Shown here: one piece after another, positions 6,410 through 13,260 of the stretch
How the letters are laid out: every line of letters starts with the position of its first letter
Position numbering within the stretch: the first letter of the stretch is position 1
Source of the DNA: Ga0074130 sp035565355
GTDB taxonomy: Bacteria; Pseudomonadota; Gammaproteobacteria; Burkholderiales; Rhodocyclaceae
NCBI GenBank assembly: GCA_035565355.1
Contig: DATMSM010000112.1
Coordinates: 1 to 19,161, forward strand
DNA length: 19,161 bases
Direction of reading: 5' to 3'
The notes under the pieces: model-generated
Seen by the model: only the letters and a program-made list of their open reading frames with translations
The model's database searches: none
What the model was told of the DNA's origin: nothing
Position numbers and translations under genes: made by a program

Positions 6410-7492
6410 ATGTCTTCGGAGCGCATACAGACAGGATTGTGGATTGCCTTCGGCCTGGCCCTGCTATGGCTGCTGTATCTGCTGTCGCCCATCCTCGCGC
6501 CCTTCCTGCTCGCGGCCATCGTCGCCTACATCAGCAATCCGCTGGTCGAACGCGGCACGCAATGGGGCCTGCCGCGCATGGTCGCCGTGCTGGTCGTGAT
6601 TACGGCGCTGTCCTTCGGCTTCATCGGCCTGCTGCTGGTCATCATCCCCATGCTGCAGGACGAGGTAATCAAGATGGTCGAATACGCGCCCGACGCCATT
6701 GACAGCCTCAACCAGACCGTCACGCCGTGGCTGCGCGAACACTTCGGCATACGTCTGCGCCTCGACCCGGCATCGCTGCGCAAACTGGTCAATAGCAATC
6801 TGAACAACCTGCAGGGCCTGGGCCTCCATCTGCTGACCTCACTGCAAGTCGGCGGCGCCGTCCTGATCGGGGTTGTCACTACCCTGCTGCTCGTCCCGGT
6901 GGTGCTGTTCTACCTGCTGCTTGACTGGCACACGCTGATCGCGCGGGTTGATGCCGCCATTCCGCGCGACTGGCACGCCAAGACATCCGCGATCGCCCGC
7001 GACATCGATGCCGTGCTATCCGAGTTTCTACGCGGCCAGTTGCTGGTCATGCTCGCGCTCGCCGCCTACTACAGCATCGCCCTCGCCTTCGCTGGCCTGC
7101 CGTCCGCGCTGCCGGTCGGCGTCCTTACCGGCATGCTGTGTTTCATTCCCTACATCGGCTTCGGCCTCGGCTTCATCCTGGCCATCAGCGTGGCGGCCCT
7201 GCAGTTCCAGGGAGTGGAACCGGTCCTCATCGTCCTCGCCATCTACGGTGTCGGCCAGGCCATCGAGAGCTTCCTGCTGACGCCCTACCTGGTCGGTGAT
7301 CGTATCGGCCTGCATCCCCTTGCGGTGCTGTTCGCACTGATGGCCTTCGGCCAGCTCTTCGGCTTCACCGGCGTGCTGCTGGCCTTGCCGCTGTCGGCCG
7401 CCTTGCTGATCGGCCTGCGCGAAGTGCGCACCCTTTACCTTGCCAGCCGCCTCTATCGCGGCCAGGCGCCGAACATAGAAACCGACGCATGA
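6410..7492 (+). CDS. AI-2E/PerM family membrane permease
   Basis: A 360-residue polytopic membrane protein from the ATG at 6410. It has the AI-2E/PerM architecture: paired N-terminal helices (GLWIAFGLALLWLLYLLSPILAPFLLAAIVAYISNPLVER), a long amphipathic central domain (EYAPDAIDSLNQTVTPWLREHFG and so on) and a C-terminal bundle. That bundle includes GVLTGMLCFIPYIGFGLGFIL, GQAIESFLLTPYLVGDRIGLHP and FGQLFGFTGVLLALPLSAALL. About eight membrane segments are expected. Members include autoinducer-2 exporters and Na+/H+ antiporters, so the substrate cannot be assigned. An open frame continues upstream to a TTG at 6299 but would cover the presumed promoter and has no membrane character, so I reject that start. 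A weak GGA lies before the chosen ATG. The stop overlaps the hda start (ATGA). Confidence 0.88.
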   Translation: MSSERIQTGLWIAFGLALLWLLYLLSPILAPFLLAAIVAYISNPLVERGTQWGLPRMVAVLVVITALSFGFIGLLLVIIPMLQDEVIKMVEYAPDAIDSLNQTVTPWLREHFGIRLRLDPASLRKLVNSNLNNLQGLGLHLLTSLQVGGAVLIGVVTTLLLVPVVLFYLLLDWHTLIARVDAAIPRDWHAKTSAIARDIDAVLSEFLRGQLLVMLALAAYYSIALAFAGLPSALPVGVLTGMLCFIPYIGFGLGFILAISVAALQFQGVEPVLIVLAIYGVGQAIESFLLTPYLVGDRIGLHPLAVLFALMAFGQLFGFTGVLLALPLSAALLIGLREVRTLYLASRLYRGQAPNIETDA

Positions 7493-8175
7493 ACGCATCG
7501 CCCCGGCAGCCCACACGTCAACAAGTACTGCCGCATATCCGCCCGCAACAGATTCCCAGCCTCGACAACTTCGTCGTCGGCAGCAACGGGGAACTGCTGA
7601 CCTTGCTGGCGCAATGCGCCGCCGGCAGCGAGGCACGCCCCATCTACCTCTGGGGCAGCAGCGGCAGCGGCCGCAGCCATCTGCTGCAGGCGGTCGCCCA
7701 CCAGACCGGCACCGTCGCCCTGAGCGCCAGCGCAGTCCCCGGCGATTTCATGCCGCCCGATGCCAGCCTGGTCGTCATTGACGACGTCGAGCGGCTGTCG
7801 GCGGACGCGCAGGTTGCCCTGTTCCGCTGCTTCAACGACCAGCGCCCGCGCGGCCTGCGCCTGCTGCTCTCGGGCGATACCGCGCCGCTGCATCTGCCCT
7901 GTCGCGAAGATCTGCGCACGCGCATCGGCCAGGCCCTGATTTACGAGGTCAAGCTGCTCACCGACGGCGAAAAGGCCAGCGCCTTGCTGTATCACGCTGC
8001 CCAGCGCGGCATGCGGATCGAGGATCACCTCATCGACTACCTGCTGCGCCACGGCCGCCGTGACCTGCCCTCGCTGATGGCCGTGCTCGATGCACTCGAC
8101 CAGCAATCCCTCGAACAGCAGCGGCCGGTCACCCTGCCGCTGCTGCGTGAAATCCTTCAACCGAATCCGGTGTAA
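7489..8175 (+). CDS. hda: DnaA regulatory inactivator Hda
   Basis: Hda, bound to the DNA-loaded sliding clamp, stimulates ATP hydrolysis by DnaA and so prevents re-initiation. The 228-residue protein is a single DnaA-like AAA+ module without a DNA-binding domain. It shows Walker A-like GSSGSGRS at 56-63 (Arg replaces the usual Lys, as in E. coli Hda), Walker B VVIDDVE at 95-101, sensor I LLLSGD at 125-130, an arginine-finger region DLRTRI at 141-146 and a sensor II helix at about 189-207. SLDNFVVGSNGEL at 24-36 is typical of betaproteobacterial Hda. The N-terminal clamp-binding element is QQVLPHI at 11-17, which keeps Q and LP of the E. coli QLSLPL motif but not the last hydrophobic residue. 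It overlaps the permease by ATGA. Confidence 0.9.
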   Translation: MNASPRQPTRQQVLPHIRPQQIPSLDNFVVGSNGELLTLLAQCAAGSEARPIYLWGSSGSGRSHLLQAVAHQTGTVALSASAVPGDFMPPDASLVVIDDVERLSADAQVALFRCFNDQRPRGLRLLLSGDTAPLHLPCREDLRTRIGQALIYEVKLLTDGEKASALLYHAAQRGMRIEDHLIDYLLRHGRRDLPSLMAVLDALDQQSLEQQRPVTLPLLREILQPNPV

Positions 8176-8178
8176 AGC

Positions 8179-8841
8179 ATGAAACTCGTACTCTTCGACC
8201 TCGACAACACCCTGCTCGCCGACGACAGCGACTTCCAGTGGGCACAATTTCTCATCAGCAAGGGCGTGCTCGACCGCGAAATCTACGAAGCCAAGAACCA
8301 GGGCTTCTACGACCACTACAAGGCCGGTACGCTGGACATTTTCGAGTTCCTCGACTTTCAGCTCGCCCCGCTCGCCCGCCATGCGCGCGAGGTGCTCGAC
8401 GCCTGGCATCGGGAATTCATGAGCACGGTCATCCGTCCGGTCATCACGCAGAAAGCGCGCGACCTGGTCGACCAGCATCTGGCCGAGGACAGCATCGTCG
8501 CCATCGTCACTGCCACCAATGTCTTCGTCACCGGCCCCATCGCCCGCGAATTCAAAATCCCGCACCTGATCGGCACCGTGCCGGCCCAGGAAGGCGGCCG
8601 CTTCACCGGCAAGCCGCGCGGCACGCCGGCCTTCCAGAAAGGCAAGATCGAGCGCGTCAATGCCTGGCTTGAATCGATGGGCCTGTGGTGGGGCGCCTTC
8701 GAAGCGACCTACTTCTACAGCGACTCGCGCAACGACCTGCCGCTGCTGGAGATCGTCAGCCACCCGGTCGCCGTCGACCCGGACGACACGCTGCGCGCCC
8801 ATGCCGAAAGCCAGGGCTGGCCGATCATCTCGTTGCGCTAA
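8179..8841 (+). CDS. HAD-IB family phosphatase (SerB-like)
   Basis: A 220-residue soluble hydrolase of the haloacid dehalogenase superfamily. Motif I is FDLDNTLL at 6-13, with nucleophile D7 and acid/base D9. Motif II is the threonine of VTATN at about 110-114. The motif III lysine is likely in the GKPRGTPAFQKGK stretch around 150-160. Motif IV is YSDSRNDLPLL at about 178-188. A helical cap between motifs I and II fits the IB subclass, which includes phosphoserine phosphatase and uncharacterised members. No serine-pathway gene is nearby and the substrate is unknown. The gene starts 3 bases after the hda stop with only a weak ribosome site, suggesting coupling. Its TAA lies in the loop of the hairpin at 8825-8855. 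Confidence 0.85.
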   Translation: MKLVLFDLDNTLLADDSDFQWAQFLISKGVLDREIYEAKNQGFYDHYKAGTLDIFEFLDFQLAPLARHAREVLDAWHREFMSTVIRPVITQKARDLVDQHLAEDSIVAIVTATNVFVTGPIAREFKIPHLIGTVPAQEGGRFTGKPRGTPAFQKGKIERVNAWLESMGLWWGAFEATYFYSDSRNDLPLLEIVSHPVAVDPDDTLRAHAESQGWPIISLR

Positions 8842-8855
8842 GCGCAATGAGATGA
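8825..8855 (+). repeat. 14-bp hairpin with the HAD stop codon in its loop
   Basis: Bases 8825-8838 pair with 8842-8855 (one G-T wobble), leaving the TAA stop as a 3-base loop. No T-run follows on either strand, so it does not look like a standard intrinsic terminator. It may protect the 3' end of the transcript or stall polymerase before pcnB. Confidence 0.7.
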
Positions 8856-8938
8856 CTCAAGAGCAAGCAACCCCGCCATAACCTACGGTTTTGAGCTCGT
8901 CGTCCCGCCGGGCCGGCATTGCTGAACACCGATAGGTT

Positions 8939-8944
8939 TAAAAT
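8939..8944 (+). promoter_or_regulatory. Possible -10 element (TAAAAT) for pcnB
   Basis: TAAAAT matches TATAAT at 5 of 6 positions in the 128-base gap after the HAD gene and would give a leader of about 18-20 bases. The nearest -35-like hexamer (TTGCTG, 8919-8924) is spaced only 14 bases away, so support is weak. Apart from this and the hairpin I see nothing else in the gap. Confidence 0.3.
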
Positions 8945-8969
8945 TGCGTTTTCCAGACATTCACCCCAC

Positions 8970-10334
8970 ATGATTCGTAAGCTGTTGCGGCGCGTCTTCA
9001 AGAAGCCCGTCCGTACCCCCCATCATTCCGCCAGCAAGTCCGCCAAGGTCGCGGAACTGCCTGTCTCCGTGCATGGCATCCGCCGCGAGCAGGTATCGTC
9101 GGCTGCGCGCCGCACCTGCGATACCTTGCAACAGGCCGGCTTCAAGGCCTACGTGGTCGGCGGCGCCGTGCGCGACCTGCTGATCGGGGTCGACCCCAAG
9201 GACTACGACGTCGCCACTGACGCGACACCGGATCAGGTTCGCAACCTGTTCCGCCGCGCGCGCATCATCGGCCGCCGTTTTCAGATCGTGCATGTCATGT
9301 TCGGCCAGGAAACCATCGAGGTCTCCACCTTCCGCGCCGCGCACGACCAGAACACCATCACCGACGAGCACGGCCGCGTCCTGCACGACAATGTGTGGGG
9401 CACACAGGCGGCGGATGCGGCACGCCGTGACTTCACCGCCAACGCGCTCTACTACGACCCGCACAAGGAAGCCATCCTCGACTATCACAACGGCGTCGCG
9501 GACATCAAGAAGAAGACCCTGCGCATGATCGGCGAGCCGAAGCTGCGCTATCGCGAAGATCCGGTGCGCATGTTGCGCGCCGTGCGTCTGGCGGCCAAGC
9601 TCGGCCTCAAGATCGACCCGGCCACCGAAGCGCCGATCCGCGACATGGCCGACCTGCTCGAAAACGTGCCGCCCGCGCGTCTCTTCGACGAAATGTTGAA
9701 GCTGCTGACCTCGGGCCACGCCGTCGCCTGCATCAAACGTCTGCGTGCCGCCGAGCTGCACCACGGTCTGCTGCCCTTGCTCGACGTGATTCTTGAGCAG
9801 CCCATGGGCGAGAAGTTCGTCATGCTCTCGCTCGCCAATACCGATGCACGCGTGCAGGCCGGCAAGACGACCTCGCCCGGTTTTCTGTTCGCCACCCTGC
9901 TCTGGCATGAAGTGCTGGCCAACTGGGAAATCAGAAAGAAGCGCGGCGAGCTGCCGCTGCCGGCGCTGTTCGAAGCCATGGACGAGATCCTCGACCAGCA
10001 GGGCGAAAAGCTCGCCATCACACGCCGCATCGCCGGCGATATCAAGGACATCTGGCTGCTGCAACCGCGCTTCGAAAAGCGCAGCGGCAAACAACCCATG
10101 CGCCTGCTCGAGCAGCCGCGTTTCCGTGCCGGCTACGACTTTCTGCTGCTGCGCGCACAAAGCGGCGAGGTCGATATGGAGTTGGCCGACTGGTGGACCG
10201 CCTTTCACGAGGCCGACTACGCCGAACGCGAGACCATGCTGCTGCCGGACGCCGACCCGAAGAAGCGGCGCCGCCGCAAGCGCAGCAACAGCAAGAAAAC
10301 GACCGGCCCCGAGTCTTCCGGAGAAGCGGCTTGA
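8970..10334 (+). CDS. pcnB: Poly(A) polymerase I PcnB
   Basis: PcnB adds 3' poly(A) tails that hasten RNA decay. From the ATG at 8970 it has 454 residues. Nucleotidyltransferase motifs are YVVGGAVRDLLIG, the catalytic DYD of KDYDVATDATPD, IIGRRFQIVHV (the signature that separates bacterial PAP from CCA-adding enzymes), RRDFTANALYYDP and RYREDPVRMLRAVRLAAKLG. The C-terminal tail PKKRRRRKRSNSKK is strongly basic and probably helps bind RNA. I chose the ATG (MIRKLLRRVFKK) because related proteins begin this way. A TTG at 8919 in the same frame would add 17 residues that overlap the likely promoter. No clear Shine-Dalgarno precedes the ATG. The stop overlaps the folK TTG start. Confidence 0.93.
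   Translation: MIRKLLRRVFKKPVRTPHHSASKSAKVAELPVSVHGIRREQVSSAARRTCDTLQQAGFKAYVVGGAVRDLLIGVDPKDYDVATDATPDQVRNLFRRARIIGRRFQIVHVMFGQETIEVSTFRAAHDQNTITDEHGRVLHDNVWGTQAADAARRDFTANALYYDPHKEAILDYHNGVADIKKKTLRMIGEPKLRYREDPVRMLRAVRLAAKLGLKIDPATEAPIRDMADLLENVPPARLFDEMLKLLTSGHAVACIKRLRAAELHHGLLPLLDVILEQPMGEKFVMLSLANTDARVQAGKTTSPGFLFATLLWHEVLANWEIRKKRGELPLPALFEAMDEILDQQGEKLAITRRIAGDIKDIWLLQPRFEKRSGKQPMRLLEQPRFRAGYDFLLLRAQSGEVDMELADWWTAFHEADYAERETMLLPDADPKKRRRRKRSNSKKTTGPESSGEAA
10320..10324 (+). promoter_or_regulatory. Shine-Dalgarno GGAGA supporting the TTG start of folK
   Basis: GGAGA inside the last codons of pcnB is 6 bases from the TTG at 10331-10333. The first in-frame ATG lies much further downstream, beyond the conserved ALGANLGD motif, so this TTG is the start. 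Confidence 0.75.
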
Positions 10335-10810
10335 CCATCGCCTATGTCGCCCTCGGCGCCAATCTGGGCGATGCCGAGGGCAGTTTGCGGGCCGTCATGC
10401 GCGAACTCTCCATGCACCCCGGCCTGCGCCTGCTGAAAAGCTCCAGCCTCTATCGCACCGCACCGATCGGCCTGAAGCAGCAGCCCGACTTCATCAATGC
10501 GGCAGTCTCGCTGGAAACCGAGCTCGACTCCCGCGCCCTCTTGCTTGAGCTCTTTTCCATCGAACAGCGCTTCGGCCGCCAGCGCAGCATTCCCAACGCA
10601 CCGCGTACGCTTGATCTCGACCTGCTGCTCTACGGCGAGGAAGTGTCCGCCGACAGCGCCCTGACCCTGCCGCATCCGCGCATGCACGAACGCGCCTTTG
10701 TGCTGGCTCCGCTGATCGAGATCGCGCCGGGTTTAAACATCCCCGGCAAGGGGCGTGTCGCCGATCTGCTGGCACAATGCGCGGATCAGCAGATACAACG
10801 CATGGAGTAA
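10331..10810 (+). CDS. folK: 6-hydroxymethyl-7,8-dihydropterin pyrophosphokinase FolK
   Basis: FolK transfers pyrophosphate from ATP to hydroxymethyl-dihydropterin in folate synthesis. From the TTG start it has 159 residues, equal to E. coli HPPK. Visible motifs are YVALGANLGD at 4-13, SSLYRTAPIG, QPDFINAAVSLET, QRSIPNAPRTLDLDLLLYG (holding the two Mg2+-binding aspartates in DLD) and LPHPRMHERAFVLAPLIEIAP. The TTG overlaps the pcnB stop as TTGA and has a good GGAGA ribosome site, so translation is probably coupled to pcnB. The last codon before the stop (GAG) forms part of the GGAG ribosome site of the next gene. Confidence 0.95.
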   Translation: MTIAYVALGANLGDAEGSLRAVMRELSMHPGLRLLKSSSLYRTAPIGLKQQPDFINAAVSLETELDSRALLLELFSIEQRFGRQRSIPNAPRTLDLDLLLYGEEVSADSALTLPHPRMHERAFVLAPLIEIAPGLNIPGKGRVADLLAQCADQQIQRME

Positions 10811-10812
10811 AC

Positions 10813-11172
10813 ATGTTCGGGTTCAGCGGTCTCCCGGTGGTAGTGCAGGCAGCGTTGCTGCTGGCAGCCTCGAATGTCTTCATGACCTTCGCCTGGTATG
10901 CCCACCTCAAGAACCTGAACGACAAGCCCTGGTGGATTGCCGCGCTGATCAGCTGGGGCATCGCCCTATTCGAATATCTGATCCAGGTGCCGGCCAACCG
11001 CATCGGCCACACCGAGCTTGACCTTGGCCAGCTCAAGATCATGCAGGAAGTCATCACCCTGCTGATCTTCGTCCCATTCGCCGTTTTCTACATGCACCAG
11101 CCCTTCAAGTGGGATTTTGTCTGGGCCGGGCTGTGCCTGCTCGGCGCGGTCTACTTCATCTTCCGGGCATAA
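10813..11172 (+). CDS. DUF486 / DMT-type small membrane protein
   Basis: A 119-residue protein with four predicted membrane helices: VVVQAALLLAASNVFMTFAWY, WIAALISWGIALFEYLIQVPA, MQEVITLLIFVPFAVFYM and FVWAGLCLLGAVYFIF. The segment FMTFAWYAHLK and the stretch YLIQVPANRIGH are characteristic of the DUF486 family (COG3169), which is related to drug/metabolite transporters. No substrate is known. The ATG at 10813 has GGAG 5 bases upstream, embedded in the end of folK. An in-frame upstream extension would lie wholly inside folK. It ends 90 bases before panB. Confidence 0.85.
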   Translation: MFGFSGLPVVVQAALLLAASNVFMTFAWYAHLKNLNDKPWWIAALISWGIALFEYLIQVPANRIGHTELDLGQLKIMQEVITLLIFVPFAVFYMHQPFKWDFVWAGLCLLGAVYFIFRA

Positions 11173-11200
11173 GCCGATTTTCTGCGCTGCACACCCGCCG

Positions 11201-11230
11201 CTGCCAGCCGGCGCAGGGATGGGCTAAACT
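11201..11230 (+). promoter_or_regulatory. Possible sigma-70 promoter for the pan operon
   Basis: CTGCCA (11201-11206) and TAAACT (11225-11230), 18 bases apart, match -35 and -10 at 4-5 of 6 positions. They lie in the 90-base gap before panB and would give a leader of about 25 bases that keeps the panB ribosome site. Confidence 0.35.
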
Positions 11231-11262
11231 TGCCCTTCCCGTTTGCTGCTGCAGGACAACGC

Positions 11263-12090
11263 ATGACCGCCTACCTCGCCACTGACCGTTCGACCGAAAA
11301 GCCCGTCACGCTGCACGAGCTCGGCCGCATGTATGCGGACAAGGAGCCCATCGTCAGCCTCACGGCGTACGACTCGAGTTTCGCCGCGCTGCTGGATCGC
11401 GCCGGCGTGGACATCATCCTGATCGGCGACTCGGCCGGCAATGTCATCCAGGGGCACAAGAGCACGCTGCCGGTGACACTGGAACAGATGGTCTATCACA
11501 CCGAGTGCGTGTCGCGCGGAACCAAGCGCGCCATGGTCGCCGCCGACCTGCCCTGGGGTTCCTACCAGGAAAGCAAGGAGCAGGCATTGCGCAGCGCCTC
11601 GCGCCTGATGGCGGCCGGTGCACACATGGTCAAGCTTGAGGGCGGCCTGTGCATGACAGAGACGGTGCGCTTCCTCACCGACCGCGGCATCCCGGTGTGG
11701 GCGCATATCGGCCTCACGCCGCAGAGCGTCAACATGCTCGGCGGTTATCGCATCCAGGGCAAGGACGAAGCCAACGCCAAGCGCATGAAGGAAGAGGCGC
11801 TCGCCCATCAGCAGGCCGGCGCCGTCGCCATGCTCTACGAACTGATTCCCGCCGCGCTCGGCAAGGAGCTCACCGATATCCTCAAGATACCCACCATCGG
11901 TATCGGTGCAGGCGCCGACTGCTCCGGTCAGGTGCTGGTACTGCAGGACATGCTCGGCATCTACCCGGGCAAGCCGGCGCGCTTTGTGCGCAACTTCATG
12001 GACGGCGCCGCCAGCATCGAGGAGGCCGTGCGCAATTTCGTAGGCGCGGTCAAGGATCGCAGCTTTCCCGCAGCGGAGCATTGTTACTGA
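11263..12090 (+). CDS. panB: Ketopantoate hydroxymethyltransferase PanB
   Basis: PanB makes ketopantoate from alpha-ketoisovalerate and methylene-tetrahydrofolate, the first committed step of pantothenate synthesis. The 275-residue protein (264 in E. coli) contains SLTAYDSSFAALLDRAGVDI, the metal-site aspartate D56 in GDSAGNVIQGH, D95 in ADLPWGSYQ, K124 and E126 in VKLEGG, WAHIGLTPQ with H148, YELIP with E193, and IGIGAGADCSGQVLVLQDMLG. The ATG at 11263 is preceded by AGGA at 6 bases. An upstream in-frame TTG at 11230 would overlap the -10 element. The stop shares its A with the ATG of the next small gene (TGATG). Confidence 0.96.
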   Translation: MTAYLATDRSTEKPVTLHELGRMYADKEPIVSLTAYDSSFAALLDRAGVDIILIGDSAGNVIQGHKSTLPVTLEQMVYHTECVSRGTKRAMVAADLPWGSYQESKEQALRSASRLMAAGAHMVKLEGGLCMTETVRFLTDRGIPVWAHIGLTPQSVNMLGGYRIQGKDEANAKRMKEEALAHQQAGAVAMLYELIPAALGKELTDILKIPTIGIGAGADCSGQVLVLQDMLGIYPGKPARFVRNFMDGAASIEEAVRNFVGAVKDRSFPAAEHCY

Positions 12091-12302
12091 TGAAAGTCTT
12101 CGTCGCACTGCTGGGCATCGCCCTGATGCTGCTCGGCCGTTTCTGCACCTATCGCGTCGCCCGCGCCGCTGCCTCCATCGAGGGCCCGGGGCCGCTGGGC
12201 GACAAGATCAAGGCCGATCCCCGCCTGTCGGGCTGGTACCGCTTCGGCCAGTCGCATTACTTCATGGGCATCGCCGCCTTCGTCGCCGCCTTCTTTATCT
12301 AG
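12090..12302 (+). CDS. Unrecognised 70-residue membrane protein inside the pan operon
   Basis: A 70-residue frame starts at the ATG overlapping the panB stop by one base (TGATG) and ends 7 bases before panC. It has two hydrophobic segments, about residues 2-17 (KVFVALLGIALMLLGR) and 55-70 (HYFMGIAAFVAAFFI). Between them is a polar loop with AASIEGPGPLGDKIKADPRLSGWYRFGQS. Codon use matches the neighbours, with G or C common at third positions, which supports real coding. I do not recognise a family. Position suggests translational coupling to panB and co-expression with panC, but no role in pantothenate metabolism can be read from the sequence. Confidence 0.7.
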   Translation: MKVFVALLGIALMLLGRFCTYRVARAAASIEGPGPLGDKIKADPRLSGWYRFGQSHYFMGIAAFVAAFFI

Positions 12303-12309
12303 AATCCGC

Positions 12310-13140
12310 ATGCAGATCCACCCCACCATCGCCGGCCTGCGCGCCGCACTCGATGGCGAGCGCAAGCGCATCGCCTTCGTGCCCACCATGGGCAATCTTC
12401 ACGACGGTCATATCGCCCTCATGACCGCGGCCCGCAAGCATGCCGACATCGTGGTCGCGAGCATCTTCGTGAATCGTCTGCAGTTCCGCCCGGGTGAGGA
12501 CTTCGAAGCCTACCCGCGCACCTTCCAGGCCGACTGCGACCGGCTCAGCGCCGCCGGCGTCGATCATCTGTTTGCGCCGGATGAACGGGAGATGTATCCG
12601 CAGCCGCAGGCTTACCACGTCGAGCCGCCGATGGAACAGCAAGGCATCCTCGAGGGCGAGTTCCGGCCCGGGCATTTTCGCGGCGTCGCCACCGTGGTCG
12701 CCAAGCTGTTCAACATCGTCCAGCCGCAGGTCGCCCTGTTCGGGAAAAAGGACTACCAGCAAGTCATGGTCATTAAAAACATGGTCCGCGAGCTGGGTTT
12801 TTTAATTGAAATTATTGATAGCCCTACCATACGTGCTGATGATGGTTTGGCCTTGTCCTCGCGCAACGGCTATCTCTCCGCCGACGAACGCGCCGAAGCG
12901 CCCCGTCTGGCAAGGGAATTGACGAAAGTGGTGGCTGCGATCCAGGCCGGCAACCGCGATTTCTCGGGGCTCGAAAAGACGGCCGCCGAGGTGCTGAAAA
13001 GCCACGGTTGGATACCCGACTATATTGCGATAAGACGAAAAATTGATCTACAATCGCCGTCCGCTCACGAATCCGAGTTGGTCGTTCTGGCAGCTGCCAA
13101 ACTGGGCAGCACACGCCTGATCGACAACATGGAAGTTTAG
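12310..13140 (+). CDS. panC: Pantothenate synthetase PanC
   Basis: PanC condenses pantoate and beta-alanine with ATP, via pantoyl-adenylate. The 276-residue protein has VPTMGNLHDGH with the HxGH nucleotide motif at 31-34, IFVNRLQFRPGEDFEAYPRT at about 51-70, GHFRGVATVVAKLFNIVQPQVALFGKKDYQQ at 120-150 and the KMSKS-equivalent SSRNGYLS at 182-189. The start has no clear ribosome site and follows the small membrane gene by 7 bases. Two internal stretches (about 12768-12855 and 13020-13058) are AT-rich and use codons rare elsewhere in the window (TTA, ATA, AGA, CGA, CTA). The reading frame and key motifs are intact, so the enzyme should be functional. Confidence 0.95.
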   Translation: MQIHPTIAGLRAALDGERKRIAFVPTMGNLHDGHIALMTAARKHADIVVASIFVNRLQFRPGEDFEAYPRTFQADCDRLSAAGVDHLFAPDEREMYPQPQAYHVEPPMEQQGILEGEFRPGHFRGVATVVAKLFNIVQPQVALFGKKDYQQVMVIKNMVRELGFLIEIIDSPTIRADDGLALSSRNGYLSADERAEAPRLARELTKVVAAIQAGNRDFSGLEKTAAEVLKSHGWIPDYIAIRRKIDLQSPSAHESELVVLAAAKLGSTRLIDNMEV

Positions 13141-13149
13141 GAGCCTGCG

Positions 13150-13260
13150 ATGCGCCCATGCCGGCAGGGATCCAGAAGCACCAAGTGTGACAGTGGCATT
13201 TTCGCTGTCCGGATGATTGCCCGCCTTTGCATGAGAAAGGGACCGCAATGCAACGCATGA
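13150..13260 (+). CDS. Candidate 36-residue leader ORF overlapping the panD start
   Basis: The panC stop TAG begins a GGAG (13140-13143) that stands 6 bases before this ATG, a better ribosome site than most genes here have. The frame encodes 36 residues with four cysteines (MRPCRQGSRSTKCDSGIFAV for the first 20). Its stop at 13258-13260 lies 10 bases past the panD ATG, so ribosomes reading it would traverse the panD ribosome site. Codon use (AGA, CGG, GGA, TGT) is unlike the neighbours, so it may be non-coding, and the GGAG may be fortuitous. Confidence 0.2.
   Translation: MRPCRQGSRSTKCDSGIFAVRMIARLCMRKGPQCNA
13237..13242 (+). promoter_or_regulatory. Shine-Dalgarno AAGGGA supporting the panD ATG
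   Basis: AAGGGA lies 5 bases before the ATG at 13248 and decides it over the upstream TTG at 13227 and the ATGs at 13257 and 13260. Confidence 0.7.

Noticed and set aside
7453..8847. Long open frame antisense to hda and the HAD gene (464 codons)
   Set aside because: It crosses two well-supported genes and has the same shadow composition. Such frames are expected where third positions are mostly G or C.
8961..10208. Long open frame antisense to pcnB (415 codons)
   Set aside because: Shadow of pcnB; no domain, signal peptide or promoter supports it.
13141..13236. Possible dispersed-repeat remnant in the panC-panD gap (the complement contains CTGGATCCCTGCCGGCATG)
   Set aside because: It vaguely resembles short palindromic repeats common in betaproteobacteria, but there is only one copy here and no clear inverted repeat, so it cannot be supported from this window.
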